Below, in pieces: positions 55,282 to 64,000 of a stretch of 64,000 nucleotides of DNA. The stretch is from Micromonospora olivasterospora. Lineage in GTDB: Bacteria; Actinomycetota; Actinomycetes; Mycobacteriales; Micromonosporaceae. Every line of letters begins with the position of its first letter. Position 1 is the stretch's first letter. Position numbers and translations under genes: made by a program. The notes beneath the pieces were generated by a model. That model was not told where the DNA came from. It worked only from the letters and a program-made list of their open reading frames with translations, and did not search any database. The DNA lies in contig NZ_VLKE01000001.1 of NCBI RefSeq assembly GCF_007830265.1, positions 5,580,001 to 5,644,000 on the forward strand. The letters run 5' to 3'.

Positions 55282-56094
55282 GTGAGCGGAACGGTCGGTA
55301 CCACCCGGGCGGCGACCGAGCCCCGGCCCGCGCTGCGGCGGGTGCTGGTGGTCATTCCCACCTACAACGAGGCCGACAACGTCACCGGGATCGTGGAGCG
55401 GGTCCGCCGCGCCGCGCCTGAGGTGGATGTGCTGGTCGCTGACGACAACAGCCCCGACGGCACCGGGACGATCGCCGAGGCGATGGCCCGCACCGACGGG
55501 CGGGTGCACGTGCTGCACCGCCCGGGCAAGCAGGGCCTCGGCGCGGCGTACCTGGCGGGGTTCGGGTGGGCCCGGGACCGTGGCTACGACGCGGTGGTGG
55601 AGATGGACGCCGACGGGTCGCACGCCCCGGAGGACCTGCCGCGGCTGTTGGCCGCCGCCGTCGACGCCGACGTGGTCATCGGGTCCCGGTGGGCCCGCGG
55701 CGCGCGGGTGGTGAACTGGCCGCTGCGGCGGCTGCTGCTGTCGCGGTGCGGGAACCTGTACGCGCGGCTGGCGCTGGGGATGCCGGTGGCGGACGCGACG
55801 GGCGGCTACCGGGTGTACCGGCTGGGCGTGCTGGACTCGGTGGATCTGGGGTCGGTGTGCTCGCAGGGCTACTCGTTCCAGGTGGAGTTGTCCCGGTTGG
55901 CGCACCGGGCGGGGGCGCGGATCGTGGAGGTGCCGATCACCTTCGCCGAGCGTGAACGGGGGGCGAGCAAGATGAGCCCGCTGATCGTGGCGGAGGCGTT
56001 GTGGCGGGTCAGCGTGTGGGCGGTGCAGGACCGGCGTGCGGCGTGGCGGCGTGGCCTGCACGGCACCCGGGACGGCCAGGTCCGGTGGCCGTGA
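55282..56094 (+). CDS. ppm1: Polyprenol monophosphomannose synthase
   Basis: GT2 glycosyltransferase of 270 residues that transfers mannose from GDP-mannose to polyprenyl phosphate, the donor for lipoglycans and protein O-mannosylation. It has the dolichol-phosphate-mannose synthase blocks VVIPTYNEADN, VADDNSPDGTG, VEMDADGSH (DxD) and GSRWARGARV. GGAGGATGCG precedes GTG 55282. No C-terminal membrane domain. Confidence 0.93.
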   Translation: MSGTVGTTRAATEPRPALRRVLVVIPTYNEADNVTGIVERVRRAAPEVDVLVADDNSPDGTGTIAEAMARTDGRVHVLHRPGKQGLGAAYLAGFGWARDRGYDAVVEMDADGSHAPEDLPRLLAAAVDADVVIGSRWARGARVVNWPLRRLLLSRCGNLYARLALGMPVADATGGYRVYRLGVLDSVDLGSVCSQGYSFQVELSRLAHRAGARIVEVPITFAERERGASKMSPLIVAEALWRVSVWAVQDRRAAWRRGLHGTRDGQVRWP

Positions 56095-56145
56095 GGCGCG
56101 GGCGTGTCATGCTGGAATCCGGCCGCGAGGACGCGATGGGGTGAG

Positions 56146-56736
56146 ATGCGCCGAGGACTGAGATTCGTACCGCTGGCCCTGCTGGTGGCGGTGTTGCTGG
56201 AGTTGGCGGTGTTCGTCGGCGTGGGCCGTGCCGTCGGGTTCGGTGTGGCGCTGCTGCTGGTGTTCGCCGCGTCGCTGGTGGGGCTGGTGCTGCTGCGCCG
56301 GGAGGGCATGCGCGCCTGGCGGGGGTTCCGGGCCGCCGCGGCGTCGGGGCAGCCACCGGGGCCGCAGGTCACCGACGGTCTCGTGGGTCTGGCGGGGGCG
56401 TTGCTGCTGGCCACGCCGGGGTTGGTCAGCGGCCTGTTCGGGGTGTTGTTGCTGGTGCCGCCGCTGCGCGGGGCGGCCCGGGTCGGGCTGCGGCGCGTCG
56501 CCGAGCGGCGGGTGTCGTCGATGGTCGCCGGTGACCTGTTCGGGCCCCGCCGGGTGCGGGTGCGTCGCGGCCCGGCGCAGCCCGCCCCGCCGCAGCCGGC
56601 GCAGCCCGCCCCGCCGCAGCCGGCGCAGCCCGCCCCGCCGCAGCCGGCGCAGCCCGCCCCGCCGCAGCCGGCGCCGCCGACGGTGGTCGACGGCGGCCGG
56701 GCCATCGAGGGAGAGATCGTCGAACCCGGCCGCTGA
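56146..56736 (+). CDS. fxsA: FxsA family membrane protein
   Basis: Protein of 196 residues with three hydrophobic segments (about residues 7-28, 30-48 and 78-105), including LLRREGMRAWRGFRAA and GALLLATPGLVSGLFGVLLL, as in FxsA/YeaL cytoplasmic-membrane proteins. The C-terminal tail holds a tandem PAQPAPPQ repeat that makes it longer than usual. Role unknown; in E. coli FxsA affects phage exclusion. Confidence 0.87.
   Translation: MRRGLRFVPLALLVAVLLELAVFVGVGRAVGFGVALLLVFAASLVGLVLLRREGMRAWRGFRAAAASGQPPGPQVTDGLVGLAGALLLATPGLVSGLFGVLLLVPPLRGAARVGLRRVAERRVSSMVAGDLFGPRRVRVRRGPAQPAPPQPAQPAPPQPAQPAPPQPAQPAPPQPAPPTVVDGGRAIEGEIVEPGR
56573..56672 (+). repeat. 24-base tandem repeat inside fxsA
   Basis: Four copies of a 24-base unit encode PAQPAPPQ in the cytoplasmic tail of FxsA. 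The copies are nearly identical, so copy number is likely to vary between strains or be hard to assemble. Confidence 0.85.
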
Positions 56737-56754
56737 CCTCCTCAAAGCCGACGA

Positions 56755-56783
56755 AACGCCCCCGGGGTTTCCCCGGGGGCGTT
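56755..56783. terminator. Bidirectional terminator between fxsA and rbpA
   Basis: AACGCCCCCGGGG, loop TTT, CCCCGGGGGCGTT: a perfect 13-bp stem between convergent genes. Confidence 0.85.
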
Positions 56784-56797
56784 CGTGACGTTCGGGC

Positions 56798-57139
56798 TCA
56801 GGCGCGGCCGCGGCGGGTGCGGACCTCCTGCAGCCGCTCGGCGAGGATGTCCTCCAGTTCGGCGATGGAGCGCCGCTCCAGCAGCATGTCCCAGTGCGTG
56901 CGCGGCGGCTTGGCCTTCTTCTGCTCCGGCTCGCTGCCGTCGACCAGCCGCGCGACGCTGCCGTCGAACCTGCACTCCCAGGTCGTGGGGACCTCGGCGT
57001 CGACGGCGAACGGCACCTCGAACTGGTGGCCCTTGGCGCAGAGGTACTCGCGGGACTGACGCGGCGCGAGCTCCGTGTTGCGGTCGGATTCGTAGCTGAC
57101 CGCGCCCAGACGGCTTCCGCGCAGCATACGCTCGCCCAT
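56798..57139 (-). CDS. rbpA: RNA polymerase-binding protein RbpA
   Basis: Actinobacterial transcription activator of 113 residues that binds RNA polymerase and the principal sigma factor. It has MGERMLRGSRLGAVSYESD, the RbpA core with Cys and His (YLCAKGHQFEVPF, TTWECRFDG), and the sigma-interacting tail THWDMLLERRSIAELEDIL. AGGGGAAG precedes ATG 57139. A perfect sigma-R-type promoter lies upstream. Confidence 0.97.
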   Translation of the reverse strand: MGERMLRGSRLGAVSYESDRNTELAPRQSREYLCAKGHQFEVPFAVDAEVPTTWECRFDGSVARLVDGSEPEQKKAKPPRTHWDMLLERRSIAELEDILAERLQEVRTRRGRA

Positions 57140-57180
57140 GATCGACTTCCCCTCGTTGATGGTGCTGGTCTTCTCGGTGT

Positions 57181-57208
57181 AACGGTCCACGCCGGCCGGG
57201 TCATTCCC
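57181..57208 (-). promoter_or_regulatory. Sigma-R (SigR/SigH) promoter of rbpA
   Basis: On the minus strand GGGAAT (57208-57203), an 18-base spacer and CGTT (57184-57181), an exact match to the thiol-oxidative-stress sigma consensus. rbpA is a known SigR target in Streptomyces. Confidence 0.85.
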
Positions 57209-57337
57209 CGCCGCCGGGCCCGCGCCGGCGGGACGCGGCGCGGGCGATGCCCCCGGCAAGGGTAGCCGGCCGCCTCAGGCACCCGGCGGGGTCGTCCGGC
57301 GTGTCGGTTCAGTGACCGGGCCGACGCGGGCGCAAGC

Positions 57338-57422
57338 CGTTGCGGGCGGTGGTGGCGACGCGGTCACTGACGACCTGGCCCCCGCGTCGTCACTGTCGGC
57401 GGTTCGCCAGCCGCCCGCAACG
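57338..57422. terminator. Long inverted repeat downstream of the coiled-coil gene
   Basis: CGTTGCGGGCGG (57338-57349) and its perfect complement (57411-57422), with partial pairing inside. It lies after the coiled-coil gene stop at 57456 on the minus strand and before the rbpA promoter; a terminator or folded RNA is likely. Confidence 0.5.
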
Positions 57423-57455
57423 CGGCGAGACACCGCGCCGGCCGGATCGCCCCGC

Positions 57456-58607
57456 TCAGCCGGGTGGGGGCGCCGGCGCGCCCAGCCGGGCCAGCGCCGC
57501 CGCCAGGTCGCTGACCTGGTCCACCAGTTGCGCCGAGCGCCGCTGCGCCGCGTCCCGCTCCGCTTCGGCGGCGCGCAGCCGTCCGTCCAGCTCGTCGAGG
57601 CGGCCCTGCACCGCCGCGACCGCCTGCCGGGCGGCGGTCAGCTCGGCGGCCACCGCGTTCCGGGCGGCGACCGCCTCGGCCGCCCGCGCCGACGCCGCCG
57701 CCGTCTCCTCGCGCGCACTGCGGGCCGCCGCCAGCTCCCGGTCGGCGGCCCGGCGCGCGTCGGTCGCCTCGACGCGCAGCCGTTCGGCGAACTGGCGGGC
57801 CTGGCCCGCCTCGGCGAGGGCGGCGTCGGCCTGCTCGCGGGCCCGCCGGGCGTCGGCGCGGACCCGCTCCGCCTCGGTGTCGGCCCGTTCCGCCCGCTGC
57901 CGCGCCTCCTCCGCCGCCCGGGCCGTGCGCTGCGCGTCGGCGCGGGCGGCGTCGCGCTGCGCGGCCAGGTCCTCGGCCCGCCGCCGCTGCACGTCGTGTT
58001 CCTGGCGCAGGGCGCGCAGCTCGTCGCGGGCGGCGTCGCGGTCCTGGTCCGCCTGCACCCGCAGCGCCTGCGCCGCGCCGGCCTCGGCGCGCGCGGCGTC
58101 GCGCGCCGCCTCCGCGGTGTCGGCCCGCCGCACGGCCTGCGCCGCCTCCTGCTCGGCCCGGGCCGCGCGCTCGTCGGCGGCGTCGCGCTGCGCGGCCGCC
58201 GCGCGCGCCTCCTGCCGGGCTCGGGCCGCGGCCGCGGCGGCGTCCTCGGCGTCGCGGCGGGCCTCGTCGCGGTCGGTGTGCGCCCGCGCCACCTGCGCGG
58301 CCGTCTCCGCGCGCAGGTGGGCCAGCTGCGCCTCGACCCCGTCGGGGGACAGCTCGGCGTGCAGCGCCTCGGTCAGCGTCTGCACGATCTGGTCGAGCCG
58401 GTCCACCGCCTCCCACGTGCGGGCCACCTGCCCGGTCAGGCCGGGGGCGTTGCGGTGGCGCATGCGGCTGTTGCGCGACGCCCGCTGGCAGGCGCCGTCG
58501 TTGTCCCGGCAGTAGCGGAACGGCCGGCCCGCGCCGACCCGCTGCGGCACCGGGCGCCCACAGTGCGCGCAGGGACGGGTCTCGGTGGGCGGTGCCTCGG
58601 CGTCCAT
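57456..58607 (-). CDS. Long coiled-coil protein with N-terminal Cys motif
   Basis: Protein of 383 residues with an N-terminal zinc-ribbon-like segment (CAHCGRPVP, FRYCRDNDGAC) and then about 300 residues of almost unbroken Ala/Glu/Arg-rich coiled coil (RAEQEAAQAVRRADTAEAA, RQRAERADTEAERVRADA). No known enzyme domain. It may be a cytoskeletal or chromosome-organising scaffold. The ATG at 58607 is chosen because it starts the Cys motif region; longer starts add a low-quality stretch. Confidence 0.8.
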   Translation of the reverse strand: MDAEAPPTETRPCAHCGRPVPQRVGAGRPFRYCRDNDGACQRASRNSRMRHRNAPGLTGQVARTWEAVDRLDQIVQTLTEALHAELSPDGVEAQLAHLRAETAAQVARAHTDRDEARRDAEDAAAAAARARQEARAAAAQRDAADERAARAEQEAAQAVRRADTAEAARDAARAEAGAAQALRVQADQDRDAARDELRALRQEHDVQRRRAEDLAAQRDAARADAQRTARAAEEARQRAERADTEAERVRADARRAREQADAALAEAGQARQFAERLRVEATDARRAADRELAAARSAREETAAASARAAEAVAARNAVAAELTAARQAVAAVQGRLDELDGRLRAAEAERDAAQRRSAQLVDQVSDLAAALARLGAPAPPPG

Positions 58608-58668
58608 CGACGCGCAGTCTACGACGCGGCGCGCCGGCGCCCCGCCGCCCACCGGGCGGGTGCCGGCG

Positions 58669-59318
58669 TCAGCCGGCGGCGACGGCGGCGCGGGAACGGT
58701 CCGCGGCGATGCGTACGGCCAGCGCCGCCAGCACCGTGCCCATCACGTACCGCTGGACCCGCAGCCACGTCGGGCGGCGGGCCAGGAACGACGCGATCGA
58801 CCCGGCGGTGAGCACGATCAGCGCGTTGACGGTCAACGCGATGGCGATCTGCACCAGCCCCAGCAGCAGGCTCTGCGCCGCCACGTGCCCGCGCTGCGGG
58901 TCGACGAACTGCGGCAGCAGCGACACGTACAGGATCGCGATCTTCGGGTTGAGCAGGTTCGTGACCAACCCCATGGTGAACAGCCGCCGCGGCCGGTCCG
59001 GCGGCAGCGGCGCCGGCGCGAACGCCGACGGCCGTCCGGGCGCACCGCCTGCCAGGCCAGCCACAGCAGGTACGCCGCGCCGGCCAGCTTCACCACCGCG
59101 TACAGCGTCGGCACCAGCACGAACACCGTGGCGATGCCGGCGACCGCGGCGGCCAGGTACACGCCGAACCCGACGGCCACCCCGGCCAGCGACACCAGCC
59201 CCGCGCGGCGGCCCTGCGTCACCGAGCGGGACACCAGGTACACCATGTTCGGCCCGGGGGTCAGCACCAGCCCCAACGCCACCAGCGCGATTCCCAGTAC
59301 CGCTGTCGGGTCGACCAC
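58669..59318 (-). pseudogene. LysE/RhtB family amino-acid exporter, single frameshift
   Basis: The GTG at 59318 has GGGGGCGAG upstream. The first frame gives the LysE start (LGLVLTPGPNMVYLVSRSV, GVAVGFGVYLAAAVAG). After WQAVRP the sequence continues in the next frame (PRRLFTMGLVTNLLNPKIA, LYVSLLPQFVDP) to 58669. One added base near 59034-59041 gives a 216-residue protein with all six helices. Exports an amino acid such as threonine, homoserine or lysine. Confidence 0.88.
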
Positions 59319-59464
59319 GTCTCGCCCCCGTTCGTCGCCGGCCTCTGCCGGGGAACCCTACGCCCGCCCGGTTCCGGCCGACGTCACGGGCGTGTGGTGG
59401 CGGCTCGGGCGTGTGGGGCGGCTCGGGGGCGCGCGGTGCGGCGGTGATCGGCCACACTACGGGC

Positions 59465-60025
59465 ATGCCGGTCCTGCTGCGGGCGCCCGCCACCCCCCAC
59501 GCCCCCGAGTTGCTGCTGCGACCGTGGCGGGACGCCGACGCCGACGCGCTGGTGGAGGTCTACCGCGATCCGGTGCTGCGCCGCTGGACCAGCCGCCCGG
59601 TCACCGACGCCCGCGACGCCCGGCGGTGGGTGTTCCGAAGCCGGCAGGGCTGGGCGACGCACCGGCGGTTCAGCTTCGCCGTGGTGCAGCCGCAGCCCGA
59701 CGGCGGCGACCGGCTGGCCGCCCACGTGCTGGTCAAGGAGGTGCTGCCCGGCCGGGCGTGCGCCGAGGTGGGCTACTGGACGGCGGCGTGGGCGCGCGGG
59801 CGGGGCGTGGCGCCCCGCGCCGTGGACGCGGTGACGCGGTGGGCGTTCGGCCGGTTCGCCGCCGTCGGGCTGACCCGGCTGGAGTTGCTGCACCAGGTCG
59901 ACAACCCGGCGTCGTGCCGGGTGGCGGAGAAGTGCGGCTACCTGCTGCAGGAGGTGGTGGCCGCCCGTCCGCCGTTCCCCCGCGACGGGCACCGGCACGT
60001 CCGCTGGGCGGCGCCGGCGTCCTGA
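59465..60025 (+). CDS. GNAT family N-acetyltransferase (RimJ/RimL type)
   Basis: Acetyltransferase of 186 residues. It has LLLRPWRDADADALVEVYRD near the N-terminus, the acetyl-CoA loop AWARGRGVAPRAV and the RLELLHQVDNPASCRVAEK block with NPAS, typical of RimJ/RimL-like proteins. No ribosome site is evident, so it may be leaderless. Substrate unknown. Confidence 0.9.
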   Translation: MPVLLRAPATPHAPELLLRPWRDADADALVEVYRDPVLRRWTSRPVTDARDARRWVFRSRQGWATHRRFSFAVVQPQPDGGDRLAAHVLVKEVLPGRACAEVGYWTAAWARGRGVAPRAVDAVTRWAFGRFAAVGLTRLELLHQVDNPASCRVAEKCGYLLQEVVAARPPFPRDGHRHVRWAAPAS

Positions 60026-60041
60026 GCGGCTTCCCGCCGGG

Positions 60042-61948
<1,907 letters not shown>

Positions 61949-61959
61949 CCGGCGCGAAA

Positions 61960-62002
61960 GGCAGGCGCCCCGGGCCGGCAGTGTCGGCCCGGGGCACCTG
62001 CC
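61960..62002 (+). terminator. Intrinsic terminator of argG
   Basis: Two 18-base arms (61960-61977 and 61985-62002) are complementary at 17 positions with a 7-base loop. It starts 12 bases after the argG stop and also abuts the DUF1232 remnant. Confidence 0.85.
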
Positions 62003-62134
62003 GCCCGGCGGGATGAACGCCGCCAGGTCACGCAGGATGCCCGGGGGCAGCCGCCGGGCCAGCAGCACCAGCACCGCCCAGCCGGCGAGCAGACAGGCCG
62101 CCGCGACCGCCAGGCCGATCAGCCAGTCCCGCAC
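62003..62134 (-). pseudogene. DUF1232 (YkvA-like) N-terminal remnant
   Basis: GTG at 62134 opens with RDWLIGLAVAAACLLAGWAV and ARRLPPGILRDLAAFIPP, the membrane-anchored start of YkvA/DUF1232 proteins. The DUF1232 core that should follow is absent: the frame runs into the argG terminator and then antisense through argG. The 3' two thirds have been lost. Confidence 0.65.
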
Positions 62135-62336
62135 CGCCGTGGTCTGCGCCCTCTCCTGGTACGCCGCCCCGAGGCGCCCGTGCCGCCCCGGCTCATGCCG
62201 GCCGGGTGCGCGAGGGGCGTCCGTAATCTACGCCCCGGCGCCGGAGGTCGCCCACCTCACACCGGGAATCCCCGCCCCACGGTCGGCGCTGCCCTCATGA
62301 CGGCACGTTACGGTAGGTCGAAGGGGGTGGCGAACG

Positions 62337-62858
62337 GTGACCGGCGGCTGGGAGGCGAAGGCCGAGGCGGAGATTCGCACCGCCCAGGAACGCGGCGAAT
62401 TCGACAACCTGCCCGGTATGGGCAAACCGGTCCCCGGCCGGAACCTGCCCTACGACGAGGCGTGGTGGATCAAGAGCTTCCTACGGCGGGAGGAGCTGCC
62501 CACCGACCTGCTGCTGCCCACCCCGCTGCTGCTGCGCAAGAGGATCGAACAGGTCCCCGACGAGGTCCTCGACCTGCCCACCGAGCAGGCGGTACGGGCG
62601 TACGTCGGCGACCTCAACGCCCAGGTCATGGCCTGGCTACGCAACCCGACCGGCCCGCGCGTCGCCGTGCGTCCCGTCAACGCCGACGACACCGTACGCC
62701 GGTGGCGCGCCGACCGGAACGCCCGGTCCGGCGCCGCGACGCCGGTCGCGGCGGCGCAGCCCCGGCCCGAGGCCACCGGCCCTCGGCCGGCCCGCCGGCG
62801 CTGGTGGCTGCCCTGGCGCCGGCGCCCGACGGACACGGTCGCCGGCCGCCACACCTGA
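62337..62858 (+). CDS. DUF1992 (DnaJ-C28-like) domain protein
   Basis: Protein of 173 residues. The first 80 residues match DUF1992, also found in DNAJC28: EAEIRTAQERGEFDNLPGMG, GKPVPGRNLPYDEAWWIKS and the helix that follows. The tail is basic and proline-rich (RPARRRWWLPWRRRP). Function unknown. AAGGGGG precedes the GTG. Confidence 0.88.
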   Translation: MTGGWEAKAEAEIRTAQERGEFDNLPGMGKPVPGRNLPYDEAWWIKSFLRREELPTDLLLPTPLLLRKRIEQVPDEVLDLPTEQAVRAYVGDLNAQVMAWLRNPTGPRVAVRPVNADDTVRRWRADRNARSGAATPVAAAQPRPEATGPRPARRRWWLPWRRRPTDTVAGRHT

Positions 62859-62879
62859 GGGACTCCGCCGCCCCGCCGG

Positions 62880-63479
62880 TCAGCCCGGCAGGGCGGCCCG
62901 CCACGTCCACGCGGTCCGGCGGGGCCGCCCGGCGAACTCGGCCCGCCCGGTCATCCACAGCAGCACCTCGGCCGGCGGCCCCGACGGGGCGTCGGGAAAC
63001 AGCCGGGCCAGCACGGCGGCGCTGAGCGCGGCGGGCGGCTGCCAGGCGACGCCGAGACCCCGGGTGACGTCCGCCGTGTGCAGCAGCATCTCGGCGACCC
63101 CCATGGCGGCGAACCCGGTCGGGTCGCAGGGCCCGAAGTGCCAGGCCCGCAGGGCGGGATCGGCGGTGTCGAGGGCGGCGGCGAGCAGGCCGCCGCAGGC
63201 GGCGACGACGGTCAGCACCTCCGCGGGGGTCGCGGTGGGGGAGACGGTCAGGTCGAAGGGCAGGTACCGGTCAGCCGGTCGACCGGCCAACTGCCCGGCG
63301 TACGCGAGCAGGTCGTGCGCGACGTGCGCGGCGGTCGTCCAGCAACTCCAGTCGAGCGAGCCGGCCCGGACCGTCCAGTCCCGCCCCGCATGCGGCGCGA
63401 GCACCCGGATCATCTCGTCGACCGCCTCGCGGACCTGCGCCGCACCCACGCCGGCGGTCGCCGCTCGCCCACCACCCAT
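62880..63479 (-). CDS. Maleylpyruvate isomerase N-terminal domain protein (DinB-like)
   Basis: Protein of 199 residues with the mycothiol-dependent maleylpyruvate isomerase/DinB helical-bundle pattern: WTVRAGSLDWSCWTTAAHVA with the metal-binding His, VAEMLLHTADVTRGLGV, and ARLFPDAPSGPPAEVLLWMT. It may use mycothiol, but no activity can be assigned. It converges on DUF1992. Confidence 0.85.
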   Translation of the reverse strand: MGGGRAATAGVGAAQVREAVDEMIRVLAPHAGRDWTVRAGSLDWSCWTTAAHVAHDLLAYAGQLAGRPADRYLPFDLTVSPTATPAEVLTVVAACGGLLAAALDTADPALRAWHFGPCDPTGFAAMGVAEMLLHTADVTRGLGVAWQPPAALSAAVLARLFPDAPSGPPAEVLLWMTGRAEFAGRPRRTAWTWRAALPG

Positions 63480-63522
63480 GCCATGATCCTCGCGCGCCGG
63501 CCCCGGTGCTGCACGACGGGGT

Positions 63523-64000
63523 TCAGCCGGCGGGCTTCTCCCACACCGACACGTGCTGGCGGCTCTCGCTGGTGAACGGCGCCCGGTTCCACCCGTCCCA
63601 GCGCCCGCGCAGCCGCCGCCCGGCGAGCCGCGCCATCAGGTCGAGCTCCGAGGGCCACACGTACCGGAACGGGATCGACCGGAACGGGATCGACCGGAAC
63701 GGGATCGACCGGAACGTGGCGTGACCGTCGACGATCCAGACGTAGTTGGAGCTCGTCGCCTGGGTCGCGACGTCGTAGACGTCGTACGCCCAGCCGGTCG
63801 GACCGACCTGGAAGGGCAGCACGTTCTGGCCGGGCGGAAGCCGGCGCAGTTCGGGAACCAGAACCTCGACGACGAACCGTCCGCCCGGCGCCAGATGCTC
63901 GGCGACGTTGCGGAAGCAGGCGACCTGGGCCTCCTACGTGGTCAGGTTCATGATCGTGTTGAAAACCAGGTACGCCGCGGCCGGCGAGCGGCAGCGCGAC
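63523..64000 (-). pseudogene. Class I SAM methyltransferase with in-frame stop and tandem-repeat expansion, 5' end outside window
   Basis: The frame entering at 64000 reads AAAYLVFNTIMNLTT, meets TAG at about 63937-63935, and goes on as EAQVACFRNVAEHLAPGGRF, VVEVLVPELRRLPPGQN to a stop at 63523 (RQHVSVWEKPAG). In relatives the stop position is normally Gln. Near the C-terminus a 15-base unit is repeated three times (63666-63710), giving SIPFR copies before YVWPSELDLMARLAG. Both changes suggest a damaged or misread gene. Confidence 0.75.
63666..63716. repeat. 15-base tandem repeat in the methyltransferase
   Basis: GGAACGGGATCGACC occurs three times in a row (63666-63680, 63681-63695, 63696-63710), followed by a partial copy GGAACG. 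In frame it adds SIPFR units, so it does not disrupt the reading frame. Confidence 0.9.

Noticed and set aside
56573..56672. Possible CRISPR-like array
   Set aside because: The repeats are contiguous with no spacers and lie in frame inside fxsA.
63666..63716. Possible regulator iteron set
   Set aside because: The 15-base units are in frame inside a methyltransferase and keep its codons, so a coding expansion explains them.

Overview
The window is about 64 kb of very GC-rich DNA (roughly 72-75%). Dense operons with ATGA and GTGA overlaps, many GTG starts, RbpA, a HelY-type helicase, an lnt-ppm1 pair and a hopanoid operon point to a Micromonospora-like actinomycete (family Micromonosporaceae). 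That assignment comes from gene content and style, not from a database search.

Layout. 1-5.2 kb: the 5' part of a GMC oxidoreductase, a decayed SARP/AfsR regulator, a GNAT, a DUF1622 membrane protein and a frameshifted MFS transporter. 5.4-14.1 kb: a tightly coupled hopanoid operon (hpnC, hpnD, hpnE, prenyl synthase, shc, an HpnG-IspH fusion, hpnH). 14.1-18.4 kb: a lipid locus on the minus strand with a diacylglycerol-type glycosyltransferase that appears fused to a WS/DGAT acyltransferase, plus an SDR, with a divergent PAP2 phosphatase. 18.5-23.1 kb: a DMT permease, an RsbW/STAS pair behind a sigma-B-like promoter, a TM-helix channel with a second sigma-B-like promoter, and small stress or secreted proteins. 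23.7-28.6 kb: an island of lower GC with P450, methyltransferase, kynureninase-like PLP enzyme and tryptophan 2,3-dioxygenase, which looks like a tryptophan/kynurenine specialised-metabolism module. 28.7-34.6 kb: HAD phosphatase, HelY helicase, 5'-3' exonuclease and a DUF4037 protein. 34.6-40.1 kb: a TPR-CHAT protease-like gene divergent from a Cys-rich small protein, a membrane protein and a TPR protein, which is a candidate conflict or signalling system. 40.2-43.1 kb: M24 peptidase, acyl-CoA dehydrogenase and Lrp regulator.

44.9-53.2 kb holds a fermentation-type lysine catabolic cluster (kamA divergent from kdd, amidohydrolase, kamD, kamE, kal, mutL-like) with strong G-over-C skew on the plus strand. 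Lysine would pass through beta-lysine, 3,5-diaminohexanoate and its 3-keto product to 3-aminobutyryl-CoA and crotonyl-CoA, but the cleavage enzyme Kce is not in the window. 53.6-64 kb: lnt, ppm1, fxsA, rbpA (with a perfect sigma-R promoter), a coiled-coil protein, a LysE exporter, a GNAT, a leaderless argG behind an ArgR-like palindrome, DUF1992, a maleylpyruvate-isomerase-like protein and a damaged methyltransferase.

A general caution: about ten otherwise well-conserved genes carry single-base deletions, mostly in or beside G or C runs (MFS, GT-WS/DGAT twice, TM-helix channel twice, HelY twice, amidohydrolase, LysE, a histidine phosphatase). This pattern looks more like consensus undercalling of homopolymers than mass gene decay. 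By contrast the SARP gene, the amidase at 44.1 kb and the DUF1232 remnant have lost real sequence.
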